From: Paraperibacillus esterisolvens
Lineage (GTDB): Bacteria; Bacillota; Bacilli; Bacillales; DSM-1321
Direction of reading: 5' to 3'
Assembly: GCF_046237625.1 (NCBI RefSeq)
Contig: NZ_CP143545.1
Location: 992,001 to 1,056,000, forward strand
DNA length: 64,000 nucleotides
Position numbers and translations under genes: made by a program. A model generated the notes under the pieces. The model did not search any database. It was not told where the DNA came from and saw only the letters and a list, made by a program, of their open reading frames with translations. Below, in pieces: positions 33,316 to 42,034 of this stretch (positions are counted from its first letter, which is position 1; the number at the start of each line of letters is the position of its first letter).

Positions 33316-34212
33316 ATGAACTTGGCAACGATAAAATTCCAGGGCAGGGAGCTTGCGGTGCTGGCTGACCAGGAAACAGGGAACTATCTTCCGCTTGGAG
33401 CCGCAGGAAGGCTGTTATTTAACAGCGATGTTCCTGATACGATGCTTGAACTTATCGAGATGGAACCGGAGTTCACCCGGCTGCTTGAAGAATTAGAAAA
33501 AGGAGCAGCTGGCGGCGTGGACGAATTATGGATAAACCATGATCATGCAGAGCTTGCAGCCCCGATTCCGCGGCCGCGTAAAAACATTTTTTGTGTGGGC
33601 AAGAATTATGCTGAGCATGCTATTGAAATGGGCAGCGAGGAAGACATCCCTGAACATGTGATGCTCTTTTCTAAGGCTCCGACGACAGTGATCGGCCCGG
33701 AACGGAGAATTCCGAGTCATGAAGGTGTTACCGAGGCGCTTGATTACGAAGGAGAGCTTGCTGTCATAATCGGCAAAACCGGGAAGGGAATCTCAAGGGA
33801 CGAGGCCTTTAATCATGTGTTTGGCTACACGATCCTGAATGATGTCACGGCGAGGGATCTGCAGGCGCGTCATAAGCAATTTTTCCTGGGAAAAAGCCTT
33901 GACGGGACCTGTCCAATGGGACCGTTCATCAAACCAAAGAAACACCTGACAAACCCCGGAAGTCTTTCCATTGAAACAAAGGTGAACGGTGAAACCCGTC
34001 AGAAATCCAGCACAGAACACTTCATTTTTACAATAGAAGAAATCATCGAGGTTATCTCTAAAGGAATGACACTGGAAGCGGGAGATATCATAGCCACTGG
34101 TACACCGGCAGGAGTAGGGAAGGGATTCAATCCGCCCAGATTCCTGAAATCGGGCGATCAGGTTGAAATCACTATCGGGGGCCTCGGAACGCTGAGGAAT
34201 ACCGTTCAATAA
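33316..34212 (+). CDS. yisK: Fumarylacetoacetate hydrolase family protein YisK
   Basis: A 298-residue FAH-superfamily enzyme. The N-terminal domain covers residues 1-85 and the FAH domain the rest, with NIFCVGKNYAEHAIEMG, the metal ligands in DYEGELAVIIG and the conserved VFGYTILNDVTARDLQARHK. B. subtilis YisK, of the same length and place, has oxaloacetate decarboxylase activity and is linked to the cell-shape protein Mbl. TAAGGAGG lies upstream of ATG 33316. It ends a short operon with the DUF418 and kinase genes. Confidence 0.9.
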   Translation: MNLATIKFQGRELAVLADQETGNYLPLGAAGRLLFNSDVPDTMLELIEMEPEFTRLLEELEKGAAGGVDELWINHDHAELAAPIPRPRKNIFCVGKNYAEHAIEMGSEEDIPEHVMLFSKAPTTVIGPERRIPSHEGVTEALDYEGELAVIIGKTGKGISRDEAFNHVFGYTILNDVTARDLQARHKQFFLGKSLDGTCPMGPFIKPKKHLTNPGSLSIETKVNGETRQKSSTEHFIFTIEEIIEVISKGMTLEAGDIIATGTPAGVGKGFNPPRFLKSGDQVEITIGGLGTLRNTVQ

Positions 34213-34219
34213 AAAAATG

Positions 34220-34260
34220 GAAGCCTTGTTCCCGTACAGCCGGGACAAGGCTTCTTTTTT
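34220..34260. terminator. Bidirectional terminator after yisK
   Basis: GAAGCCTTGTTCCC and GGGACAAGGCTTC arms (one mismatch) followed by TTTTTT; an A run on the left side lets it act for the converging gene as well. Confidence 0.82.
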
Positions 34261-34302
34261 CGTACAGACGTAAACTTTCGGCCGGACATTCCGCATAAAT
34301 CA

Positions 34303-34875
34303 TCAGGCAGGGTTCGAGTGCAGCTTTTCAATCACGATCCTTTTCCCGGAATTGATGGTGAATTCAAACCGGTCATGTTCCTGCTTTAAATAGCGGAAGT
34401 GATGCTGGACAGAGCAAATTCCTTCTCCGTTATCAAAAATGATGAAATTCACGCCTGACTGCAGTTTTTTCTCCTTAAGAAAAGTCAGCTGATTATAGCT
34501 GTATATACAATCATAAATAGAAAAATCCAGGGAATTCAGAGTGGTGACAAATTGAAAAAAAGCATCATCGTTCAGCTCCTCGAGAAGCCGTTCAAAGGAA
34601 TAAATCATATTCTTCCTGATGCGTACCTTTTCTTCATTGTATAAATAGGCGGTATCCTTGCTCAGCTTAATAAGGCCGTTTTCTTCAAGGACTCCCTTTC
34701 TCCATCTATTTCCCCTGTAGATTTCTATATCATGATGCAGAAAATCATCCAGGGATGCGGCCTCATCGGTCTCATCGTCAAAGAAGACCCATTGCTGGTT
34801 AATAAATTCCACAACGCCCTCGGTGAATGCCCTGGATTGTATGGATATGAGTTTAGAACGGTGCTGTTGATTCAT
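34303..34875 (-). CDS. YisN-like protein of unknown function
   Basis: A 190-residue soluble protein that may belong to the DUF2777 (YisN) family. The N-terminus (FINQQWVFFDDE, residues about 23-34) reads like a short SH3-type strand region. The C-terminal half is helical (FERLLEELNDDAFFQFVTTL, then GVNFIIFDNGEGICSVQHHF). No catalytic motif is visible. B. subtilis yisN lies between yisK and asnO, as here, which is the main argument for the name. TGGAGGTAGATC precedes its ATG. Confidence 0.65.
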   Translation of the reverse strand: MNQQHRSKLISIQSRAFTEGVVEFINQQWVFFDDETDEAASLDDFLHHDIEIYRGNRWRKGVLEENGLIKLSKDTAYLYNEEKVRIRKNMIYSFERLLEELNDDAFFQFVTTLNSLDFSIYDCIYSYNQLTFLKEKKLQSGVNFIIFDNGEGICSVQHHFRYLKQEHDRFEFTINSGKRIVIEKLHSNPA

Positions 34876-35027
34876 GATCTACCTCCAAAATGGATGCCTC
34901 ACCTACTTTTTTGACATAATCAGCCTAATTTATAACAGTATATTTTTTCTGATTCGGGACAATTAACCATCCTGCCTATTTTGCATAGTCTATCTTAACT
35001 GTATTGGCAGTCTTGAAAATTCAGTCT

Positions 35028-35103
35028 GCCTCCCGCCGTCAGGCTTGCCGTACCAGCGGGAGGCGCAGCCTCGGAGTGGAAAGAAACTTAGCATGCCCTG
35101 ACA
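35028..35103 (+). promoter_or_regulatory. Structured leader before asnO
   Basis: GCCTCCCGC (35028-35036) and GCGGGAGGC (35056-35064) form a perfect nine-base stem. GTCAGGC inside its loop (35038-35044) can instead pair with GCCCTGAC (35095-35102), with one bulge. Two exclusive foldings in the untranslated region suggest possible control, but it does not match a riboswitch or T-box that I know. Confidence 0.35.
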
Positions 35104-35163
35104 AGGGAAAGGCGGTACCTGAATCATAGCAGGAGCTGCTTTTACGAAAGGAAGCTGAATGAT

Positions 35164-37014
35164 ATGTGCGGGATAACAGGATGGATTCATTATCAAAAAA
35201 ATCTAAAGAACGAAATGGATATTGTTGAAAAGATGACCAGCACTCTGAAAAGGCGAGGGCCGGATGATCACAATGTCTGGGCTGATACACATGCAAGCTT
35301 CGGGCACAGGCGCCTCACCGTTGTCGATCCAGCCGGCGGAGGACAGCCTATGACAAAGGATAGGAATGGCAGCCGCTATACTCTGTGTTATAATGGCGAG
35401 CTTTATAATACAGAGGACTTAAGGAAAGAACTCCTCATAAAAGGATATTCGTTTCATGGCCATTCTGATACAGAAGTATTGCTTGCCTCCTATATAGAAT
35501 GGCAGGAAAAGTGCGTGGAATTTTTTAATGGAATCTTTGCTTTTGCAGTCTGGGATGAGAAAGAGGAAAAATTGTTCATCGCTAGGGACCGGCTTGGGGT
35601 AAAACCGTTGTTCTACGCCGAAAAGGGAGGCGGTTTTTTATTTGCCTCAGAAACCAAGGCCCTGCTGGCGCATCCTGAGATCAAGGCGGAAGTGGATCGG
35701 GAAGGCCTTTCGGAAATACTCGGGCTGGGACCATCCCGTACACCAGGATCGGGAATCATCAGGGGAGTCAGGGAATTGCGTCCGGCTCATGCCCTGACAC
35801 TCTCAAGAAACGGGCTCAAAATATGGAGATATTGGAATGTGAGCAGCATGGAACATAGGGACAGCCTGGATGAAACGGCCGATACGGTAGGCTTTTTACT
35901 CCGGGATGCCGTCACCAGGCAGCTGGTTTCTGATGTCCCGCTCTGCACATTCCTTTCGGGCGGTGTGGATTCAAGTGCGATAACAGCCATAGCCGCCAGG
36001 CACCTGGAAGAGCAGGGAAAAGGGCCGCTTCATACTTACTCGATTGATTATGAGGACAATGAAAAGTATTTCAAGGCAAATGCCTACCAGCCTAACTCGG
36101 ATGGCCCGTGGATCAAGAGAATGTCAGAAGCCTTCAACACGAGTCATCACAGTTATGTGATTTCCCAGGATGCCCTTTCAGATTATCTTCAGGAAGCTGT
36201 CAGGGTGAGGGATATGCCCGGCATGGCGGATGTAGATTCTTCGCTGCTCTGGTTCTGTAAGGAAATTAAGAATGACTTTGTAGTGGGCTTATCTGGAGAA
36301 TGTGCAGATGAAATCTTTGGCGGTTACCCGTGGTTCCACCGGACAGGAGATATAAGCGCAGAAGGCTTTCCCTGGATGCGCTCGCTTGCGGAAAGGCAGG
36401 CACTTCTGTCTGACCGCTGGCAGGAGCGCCTTTCCCTCGAGCGCTATGTGAAGCAGAAATACGATGAAACCCTGTCAGAAGTGCCGCTCCTTGAAGGGGA
36501 GACGAATGAAGCGGCAAACAGGAGGAAGCTGTTCTATCTCAACATGATCTGGTTCATGACCACGCTCCTCGACCGCAAGGACAGGATGAGCATGGGGGCA
36601 AGCCTTGAAGTGAGGGTGCCTTTTGCAGACCACAGACTTGTTGAATATGCCTGGAATATCCCCTGGGAGATGAAAATGGCCGGTAACCGGGAGAAGGGGA
36701 TTCTGAGAAAGGCTCTGGAGGGGACGCTGCCTGAGGAGGTGCTATACCGCAAGAAGAGTCCATATCCAAAAACCCATAACCCGGCATATACCACAAGGGT
36801 ACAGGAGCTGTTAAAAACAAAGCTGAAGAAAAAGGAATCAATCCTTCATGAGCTCTTCAATGCGAGCCGGCTGCAGGAAATCATCCATACCGGAGGAGCG
36901 GCCTTTAAAACGCCATGGTTCGGCCAGCTGATGACAGGCCCTCAGCTTCTTGCCTACCTGGTCCAGCTTGATTTCTGGTTTGAGGACAGTGGAATACAGA
37001 TTGTAGAATCATAG
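35164..37014 (+). CDS. asnO: Glutamine-hydrolysing asparagine synthetase AsnO
   Basis: AsnO makes asparagine from aspartate, glutamine and ATP. The 616-residue protein begins MCGITGWIHY, so Cys2 is the glutaminase nucleophile. The glutamine domain covers residues 2-210 (RRGPDDHN, YNGELYN). The synthetase domain has the pyrophosphate loop LSGGVDSSAITA near residue 264. B. subtilis asnO (yisO), at the same position, is needed for normal sporulation. AAAGGAAG lies upstream of the ATG. The leader is long and structured. Confidence 0.95.
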   Translation: MCGITGWIHYQKNLKNEMDIVEKMTSTLKRRGPDDHNVWADTHASFGHRRLTVVDPAGGGQPMTKDRNGSRYTLCYNGELYNTEDLRKELLIKGYSFHGHSDTEVLLASYIEWQEKCVEFFNGIFAFAVWDEKEEKLFIARDRLGVKPLFYAEKGGGFLFASETKALLAHPEIKAEVDREGLSEILGLGPSRTPGSGIIRGVRELRPAHALTLSRNGLKIWRYWNVSSMEHRDSLDETADTVGFLLRDAVTRQLVSDVPLCTFLSGGVDSSAITAIAARHLEEQGKGPLHTYSIDYEDNEKYFKANAYQPNSDGPWIKRMSEAFNTSHHSYVISQDALSDYLQEAVRVRDMPGMADVDSSLLWFCKEIKNDFVVGLSGECADEIFGGYPWFHRTGDISAEGFPWMRSLAERQALLSDRWQERLSLERYVKQKYDETLSEVPLLEGETNEAANRRKLFYLNMIWFMTTLLDRKDRMSMGASLEVRVPFADHRLVEYAWNIPWEMKMAGNREKGILRKALEGTLPEEVLYRKKSPYPKTHNPAYTTRVQELLKTKLKKKESILHELFNASRLQEIIHTGGAAFKTPWFGQLMTGPQLLAYLVQLDFWFEDSGIQIVES

Positions 37015-37022
37015 GCAAAAAA

Positions 37023-37052
37023 AATAGCCGGTGCCATATGCACCGGCTATTT
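37023..37052. terminator. Bidirectional terminator between asnO and yisQ
   Basis: A perfect 12-base stem, AATAGCCGGTGC with GCACCGGCTATT, five-base loop, A run before and T after. Confidence 0.85.
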
Positions 37053-37058
37053 GTCTAC

Positions 37059-38429
37059 CTAAGTGGAAAGAGGAGCATCATCTGCCCCGGCTTCGGTCTT
37101 GAAAAAGCCTTTTCTCTCCCAGACGCGGGATTTCCAGCGCCAGAGCATGATGAGCCCTCTCAGCCACTCATCTGCAGCAAGGGCTATCCACACACCGATG
37201 AGACCGAGTTCAAGCTTTATCCCTAAAAGATAGGCAAGCGAGACGCTGATTCCCCACTGTGAGAGGATTCCGATCACAACAGGGAACCGTACATCTCCTG
37301 CCGCCCTTAGTGCACCGATGATGACAAGATTGAAGGTACGGCCGGGTTCAAGTATGACCGTCAGCCAGATTAAAACAGCCCCGGTTGCAAGGATCTCTTT
37401 ATCGGAAGTGAAGAGGCCAAGCAGGTTGTTTGAAAAGAAAGCGAACACAACGGCACACAGGAAGGAGATCAGCATCGCAGCCTTCAGGCTTTTCAAACAG
37501 CGGTGATACGCCTTTTCATATTCACCTCCGCCGGTCATCCGTCCTATGAGGATCTGGGTGCCCTGTGCAATGGCCACTGCAAATAAATAAATGAACATCA
37601 TGAGATTCTGGGTATACACCTTGGTGCTTATGGCAGCTGTGCCAAGCAGGGCAATGAAAAAAGTGATGGCAATCTGTGACAGCTCATAGGATAGATGCTC
37701 CCCCGCTGCCGGGACGCCAATTTTTAATAAGTTTTTCAGATAAATTTTATCCAGGCTGAACAGCCTTTTGAACGGCAGCTTCCCGGGCACCCGCTTAATG
37801 AGGAGCGTAAGGATGGCTGCAAAACCGAGGAGACGGCTGACTACGGTGGATATCGCAGTGCCTTCCACACCGAGCACAGGAAGGCCGAGCGGTCCGAAGA
37901 TAAAGATATAGTTGCCGATTAAATGGACGATGTTCATGCCGATTGTGACAAGCATAGCGTCCCTTGTATATCCCCGGCTCCTCAATATTGCACCGGCCGT
38001 CATGATCAATGCCTGCACGAAGGCAAAGCTGCCGACGATTTTCAAGTAAATCTCTGCATCAGCAAGCAGTTCCTGCGGCAGGCCCATAAGACCGAGCAGA
38101 GGCTGTGAAAATATAGAGATGATGATACTGAGCACAAGTCCGAACAGAAGGTTTGCTGCAAGCGAAACAACTGAAAGCTCTGATGCTTCTTTTTCCCTGC
38201 CGGCACCGAGATATTGGGCAGCCAGAATTGATGTCCCGGCCGCAACAAAGCCGAACATAATAATGATGATGGAAAACAGCTGAGTGGCTACCCCCACAGC
38301 TGCGACGGCGTGGTCGGAATATTGGCTGAGCATGAGGGTATCCATATTGCCCATCAGCATGTGGAGGAAAATTTCTACGAACAGAGGCCAGGTTAAAGCG
38401 AATAAAGTGAGTTTTTTCTTATTTTTCAT
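37059..38429 (-). CDS. yisQ: MATE family efflux transporter YisQ
   Basis: A 456-residue protein with two MatE repeats and about twelve membrane helices. The first repeat holds LTWPLFVEIFLHMLMGNMDT and AVAAVGVATQLFSII, and the second begins near KIGVPAAGEHLSYELSQIAI. MATE pumps export cationic drugs or metabolites using H+ or Na+; the substrate here is unknown. It corresponds to B. subtilis yisQ, which also follows asnO. AGGAGAC lies upstream of the ATG. A LacI/CcpA-type site lies 55 bases upstream at 38484. Confidence 0.9.
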   Translation of the reverse strand: MKNKKKLTLFALTWPLFVEIFLHMLMGNMDTLMLSQYSDHAVAAVGVATQLFSIIIIMFGFVAAGTSILAAQYLGAGREKEASELSVVSLAANLLFGLVLSIIISIFSQPLLGLMGLPQELLADAEIYLKIVGSFAFVQALIMTAGAILRSRGYTRDAMLVTIGMNIVHLIGNYIFIFGPLGLPVLGVEGTAISTVVSRLLGFAAILTLLIKRVPGKLPFKRLFSLDKIYLKNLLKIGVPAAGEHLSYELSQIAITFFIALLGTAAISTKVYTQNLMMFIYLFAVAIAQGTQILIGRMTGGGEYEKAYHRCLKSLKAAMLISFLCAVVFAFFSNNLLGLFTSDKEILATGAVLIWLTVILEPGRTFNLVIIGALRAAGDVRFPVVIGILSQWGISVSLAYLLGIKLELGLIGVWIALAADEWLRGLIMLWRWKSRVWERKGFFKTEAGADDAPLST

Positions 38430-38483
38430 GGTCGTCTCCTAAAGCAGGCGCCCAGTTCGGGCGCCATTTGCTAATCATTGTTA

Positions 38484-38497
38484 TGCAATCGTTTTCT
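38484..38497 (+). promoter_or_regulatory. Upstream cre-like site
   Basis: TGCAATCGTTTTCT, identical in 13 of 14 bases to the site at 38603. It lies 70 bases upstream of the -35 of the amylase promoter and 55 bases before yisQ, so it could serve either gene or form a loop with the second site. Confidence 0.5.
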
Positions 38498-38566
38498 ATT
38501 CTTTCAAGTTATCAAATCAATTTTTATTCATCAAGAGATTAATTTATAAAAGGTAATTGAAAACTA

Positions 38567-38594
38567 TTGTAATAGGAAAAAGAGATAGTATAAT
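38567..38594 (+). promoter_or_regulatory. Sigma-A promoter of the amylase gene
   Basis: TTGTAA and a perfect TATAAT separated by 16 bases; transcription would start near 38601, directly at the cre-like site. Confidence 0.7.
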
Positions 38595-38602
38595 AAAGTT
38601 TG

Positions 38603-38616
38603 TGCAATCGTTTTCA
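38603..38616 (+). promoter_or_regulatory. cre-like operator at the amylase transcription start
   Basis: TGCAATCGTTTTCA agrees with the CcpA consensus TGwAAnCGnTnwCA at all but one position and would also suit a LacI-type maltose repressor. It overlaps +1 to +15, so binding should repress. Confidence 0.7.
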
Positions 38617-38751
38617 TTGAATATTGGCAGCTCTGGCTGCTTGGATTCGGCAGCCGGTGCAGAATCTTAACCCTTATCGGGATTTGACCATCCATGCCTA
38701 GAAAGGCTAATCTTATAAAGGCAAATTAGAGTGTAGAAAGGGAGAATCCAA

Positions 38752-40290
38752 TTGAAAAGTAAAGCGATCTTGTTTTTACTTTCATGCCTGCTGTGCTTCC
38801 CGGTTTCAGCGGCAGCTAAAGAATCCAAAGAGACCGCAAGGGAGTGGCGGGATGAAAATATTTATTTCCTCATGGTCGACCGCTTTAAGAATGGCGACAC
38901 CAAAAATGACTTCAACGTTAACGTCAATGACCCGAAAGCCTATAATGGCGGGGATTTCAGGGGAGTCATTCAAGAGCTCGATTACATAAAAGACATGGGG
39001 TTCACTGCCATCTGGCTGACACCCGTATTTGATAATGATGAAAAGGGCTATCACGGCTACTGGATCCGTGATTTCTACAAAACAGAAGAGCATTTTGGTA
39101 CGCTTGATGAATTCAAGCAGCTGGTGAAGGAAGCCCATAAAAGGGATATCAAGATTATCCTTGACTTTGTGGTCAACCACACAGGGCCCGGCCATCCTTT
39201 TGCCGCCGACCCGGCGAAAAAGGACTGGTTCCATGAGAAGAAGCCGATCCAAAACTGGAATGATCAAGAGGAAGTCGAGAATAACTGGCTGTATGACCTG
39301 CCCGACTTCAACCAGGAAAACCCCGAGACCCGCAAATACCTGCTCGATGCAGCGAAATGGTGGATCAAGGAGACAGATATCGATGGGTACCGCCTCGATA
39401 CAGTACGGCATGTGCCTCTTGATTTCTGGGAGGAATTCTCTAAGGAAGTAAAGTCACAGAAAGAGAATTTTTACCTTCTGGGCGAGGTGTGGGAAAATGA
39501 TCCTGCTAAAATATCAAGATACGAAAAAGCAGGTATCGACGGCTTCATGGATTTCCCCCAGAATGACTATTTAAAGAAGATCTTCGCAAGCCCTGACCGA
39601 AGCCTTACAGGGGCATTTCTATCGCTGAAGAGGAATAAGGAAACCTTTACTCATCCCGAACTGCTGGGGACATTCATGGATAATCATGATATGCCGAGGT
39701 TCACATCGGATATTGTCCGCAATAAGCAGAATCCTGGAACAAGGTGGAAGATGGCTCTTTCCTATATGTACACAGCCCCCCAGATTCCAATCGTATATTA
39801 TGGTTCTGAGATTGCACTGAATGGTGGAAATGATCCTGATAACCGGCGATTGATGGGATTCAAGGCAGAAAAGGAGATCATTGATTATCTGACGAAGCTT
39901 GGGGAGTTGAGAAACGGACATAAAGCCCTGACCAGGGGGGATATGGAAGTTCTGTATGACAAGGATGGGCTGGCTGTTTTTAAACGCCATTATAAGGATG
40001 AGACCCTTGTGGTCGCCATCAATAACTCTTCCAAATCGCAGGCTGCGCGGATCCCGGCAGAAAAGATCCAGAAGGATAGAGAGCTCAGGGGACTGCTTGG
40101 CGGCGACCTGGTGAAAGAAAAGGGAAATGAATTCAGTATCATCCTGGATAGGGAAAAAACAGAAGTGTATTATCTTGGTGAAAAAACGGGGCTCAACTAT
40201 CCGTATCTGTTCACAATGGGGGCAGTGTATGCGGCATTTGCAGCTTTTATTGTTTTAATGGTGAAGAGAGCGAGAAAGAATCGTCCCTAA
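38752..40290 (+). CDS. Secreted, membrane-anchored GH13 alpha-amylase
   Basis: A 512-residue glycoside hydrolase family 13 enzyme that would cut starch or maltodextrin outside the cell. Residues 1-21 are a signal peptide (KAILFLLSCLLCFPVSAAA). The four GH13 regions are visible: DFVVNHT, GYRLDTVRH with the nucleophile Asp, GEVWE with the acid Glu, and FMDNHD. Unlike common free amylases it ends with a second membrane helix (YLFTMGAVYAAFAAFIVLMV) and a basic tail, so it should stay tethered to the membrane. The start is TTG 38752 behind AAAGGGAG. An alpha-glucosidase gene follows after 25 bases. Confidence 0.9.
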   Translation: MKSKAILFLLSCLLCFPVSAAAKESKETAREWRDENIYFLMVDRFKNGDTKNDFNVNVNDPKAYNGGDFRGVIQELDYIKDMGFTAIWLTPVFDNDEKGYHGYWIRDFYKTEEHFGTLDEFKQLVKEAHKRDIKIILDFVVNHTGPGHPFAADPAKKDWFHEKKPIQNWNDQEEVENNWLYDLPDFNQENPETRKYLLDAAKWWIKETDIDGYRLDTVRHVPLDFWEEFSKEVKSQKENFYLLGEVWENDPAKISRYEKAGIDGFMDFPQNDYLKKIFASPDRSLTGAFLSLKRNKETFTHPELLGTFMDNHDMPRFTSDIVRNKQNPGTRWKMALSYMYTAPQIPIVYYGSEIALNGGNDPDNRRLMGFKAEKEIIDYLTKLGELRNGHKALTRGDMEVLYDKDGLAVFKRHYKDETLVVAINNSSKSQAARIPAEKIQKDRELRGLLGGDLVKEKGNEFSIILDREKTEVYYLGEKTGLNYPYLFTMGAVYAAFAAFIVLMVKRARKNRP

Positions 40291-40315
40291 ACAGCGATAA
40301 ATGGAGGACAGATAT

Positions 40316-41983
40316 ATGAAAAAGATATGGTGGAAAGAAGCGGTTGCCTATCAGGTTTATCCGCGGAGCTTTATGGACAGCAATGGTGACGGGGTGGGGG
40401 ATATTCCAGGAATCATATCTAAATTGGATTATTTAAAGGAATTTGGTATCGATGTGATCTGGATCTGCCCGACCTTTAAATCGCCAAACGCCGATAATGG
40501 CTATGATATCAGCGATTATCAGGATATCATGGACGAATTCGGAACCATGGAGGACTTTGATGAGCTTCTTCATGAAATCCACGCACGCGGCATGAAAGTC
40601 ATTCTGGACCTTGTGATCAATCATACGAGCGACGAGCATCCATGGTTCATCGAATCCCGGTCTTCCCTTGATAATCCAAAGCGTGACTGGTATATCTGGA
40701 AGGATGGAAAAGACGGCGGCAGGCCTAATAATTGGGAAAGTATCTTCTCGGGCAGTGCGTGGGAGCTTGACGAAGGCACAAATCAGTATTATCTCCATCT
40801 CTTTGATAAAAAACAGCCGGATGTTAACTGGGAGAACGAACAAGTCAAGAGGGCCCTTTATGATATGGTCAACTGGTGGCTCGACAAAGGGATTGACGGC
40901 TTCCGGGTGGACGCAATCAGCCACATTAAAAAAAGAGAAGGATTCCCTGATATGCCGAATCCAGAGGGAGTGGAGTATGTCTCATCCTTTGATATGCATA
41001 CAAATCAGGAAGGCATCCATGAATACCTTGAAGAATTAAAGCAGGAAACCTTTGCGAAGTATGACATCATGACGGTCGGGGAGGCCAATGGTGTTAAAAT
41101 CGGGCAGGCGGATGAATGGGTTGGCGAAGAAAATGGTAAGTTCAATATGATCTTCCAATTCGAACACCTTGGCCTGTGGGATAAAGGTACGGATGAAGGC
41201 GTTGATGTCATTCAGCTTAAGGAAACGCTCACACGGTGGCAGAAGGGGTTATATAATCTGGGCTGGAACGCCTTGTTCTTTGAGAACCATGACCAGCCGA
41301 GAAGCGTCTCGATATGGGGAAATGATGAAGAGTACTGGAAAGAGAGCGCCAAGATGCTTGGAGCCTGTTATTTCCTGATGTCCGGCACACCTTTCATTTA
41401 CCAGGGCCAGGAAATCGGCATGACTAATGTGAAGTTCGACTCGATTGCGGATTATGACGATGTTGGCATGAAGAACTACTATCGGATTGAAACAGCAAAA
41501 GGCCGCCCGCATGAGGAAATCATGGAAATCATCTGGAAAAATGGGCGTGATAATTCCAGGACGCCTATGCAGTGGAATACGGAGCTGAATGGCGGATTCA
41601 CGTCGGGTATTCCTTGGATGAAATCCAATCCCAACTATGCGGATATCAATGTAGAGGCACAGAAGCAGGACAGTGATTCCATCTATCATTTCTATAAAAG
41701 AATGATCGAACTCCGTAAAAAGCATGAAGTGCTGGTATACGGCGACTATGAGCTGCTGCACGAAAGCCATCCTGCTGTATATGCTTACACGCGTTCCCTG
41801 GACGGCAAAACCATACTTGTTGTCTGCAACTTTGGCAAAAGCGAGTACTCAGTTGGCTTCCCTGATTTTGCAGGGCGTTCAACAGAGCTGCTGCTATCCA
41901 ACTATAAGGACAGGGGTCCTGAGCTTCAAGGGCCTCTTGAGCTAGAGCCTTATGAAACATGTGTATATTTGATCACTGAATGA
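40316..41983 (+). CDS. Cytoplasmic GH13 alpha-glucosidase (oligo-1,6-glucosidase type)
   Basis: A 555-residue GH13 enzyme without signal peptide. It starts MKKIWWKEAVAYQVYPRSFM and has DLVINHTSDEHPW, GFRVDAISH (nucleophile Asp), VGEANG (acid Glu) and FFENHDQPR. This pattern fits the MalL/oligo-1,6-glucosidase subfamily, which cleaves isomaltose, maltose, sucrose or short maltodextrins. GGAGG eight bases before ATG 40316 decides the start. Together with the tethered amylase it makes a two-gene pathway: cut outside, finish inside. The uptake system is not in this window. Confidence 0.92.
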   Translation: MKKIWWKEAVAYQVYPRSFMDSNGDGVGDIPGIISKLDYLKEFGIDVIWICPTFKSPNADNGYDISDYQDIMDEFGTMEDFDELLHEIHARGMKVILDLVINHTSDEHPWFIESRSSLDNPKRDWYIWKDGKDGGRPNNWESIFSGSAWELDEGTNQYYLHLFDKKQPDVNWENEQVKRALYDMVNWWLDKGIDGFRVDAISHIKKREGFPDMPNPEGVEYVSSFDMHTNQEGIHEYLEELKQETFAKYDIMTVGEANGVKIGQADEWVGEENGKFNMIFQFEHLGLWDKGTDEGVDVIQLKETLTRWQKGLYNLGWNALFFENHDQPRSVSIWGNDEEYWKESAKMLGACYFLMSGTPFIYQGQEIGMTNVKFDSIADYDDVGMKNYYRIETAKGRPHEEIMEIIWKNGRDNSRTPMQWNTELNGGFTSGIPWMKSNPNYADINVEAQKQDSDSIYHFYKRMIELRKKHEVLVYGDYELLHESHPAVYAYTRSLDGKTILVVCNFGKSEYSVGFPDFAGRSTELLLSNYKDRGPELQGPLELEPYETCVYLITE

Positions 41984-41992
41984 TCATACAAA

Positions 41993-42020
41993 GAAAAGGC
42001 TGCCCTGTGGCAGTCTTTTC
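41993..42020. terminator. Bidirectional terminator after the glucosidase
   Basis: GAAAAGGCTGCC and GGCAGTCTTTTC arms (one G-T pair) with a four-base loop; A and T runs in the arms. Confidence 0.78.
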
Positions 42021-42034
42021 CATTTATTTGAAAA

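Noticed and set aside
35090..35130. GGCGGTACC in the asnO leader as a T-box antiterminator
   Set aside because: The T-box core AGGGTGGnACCGCG is not matched and there is no following terminator before the gene.
38806..39411. 201-codon minus-strand frame opposite the amylase
   Set aside because: Antisense shadow of the catalytic domain; no ribosome binding site and no family likeness.
41249..41770. Long open frame on the minus strand opposite the alpha-glucosidase (173 codons)
   Set aside because: It lies wholly antisense to a clear GH13 gene, has no ribosome binding site and no recognisable domain; it mirrors the codon pattern of the real gene.
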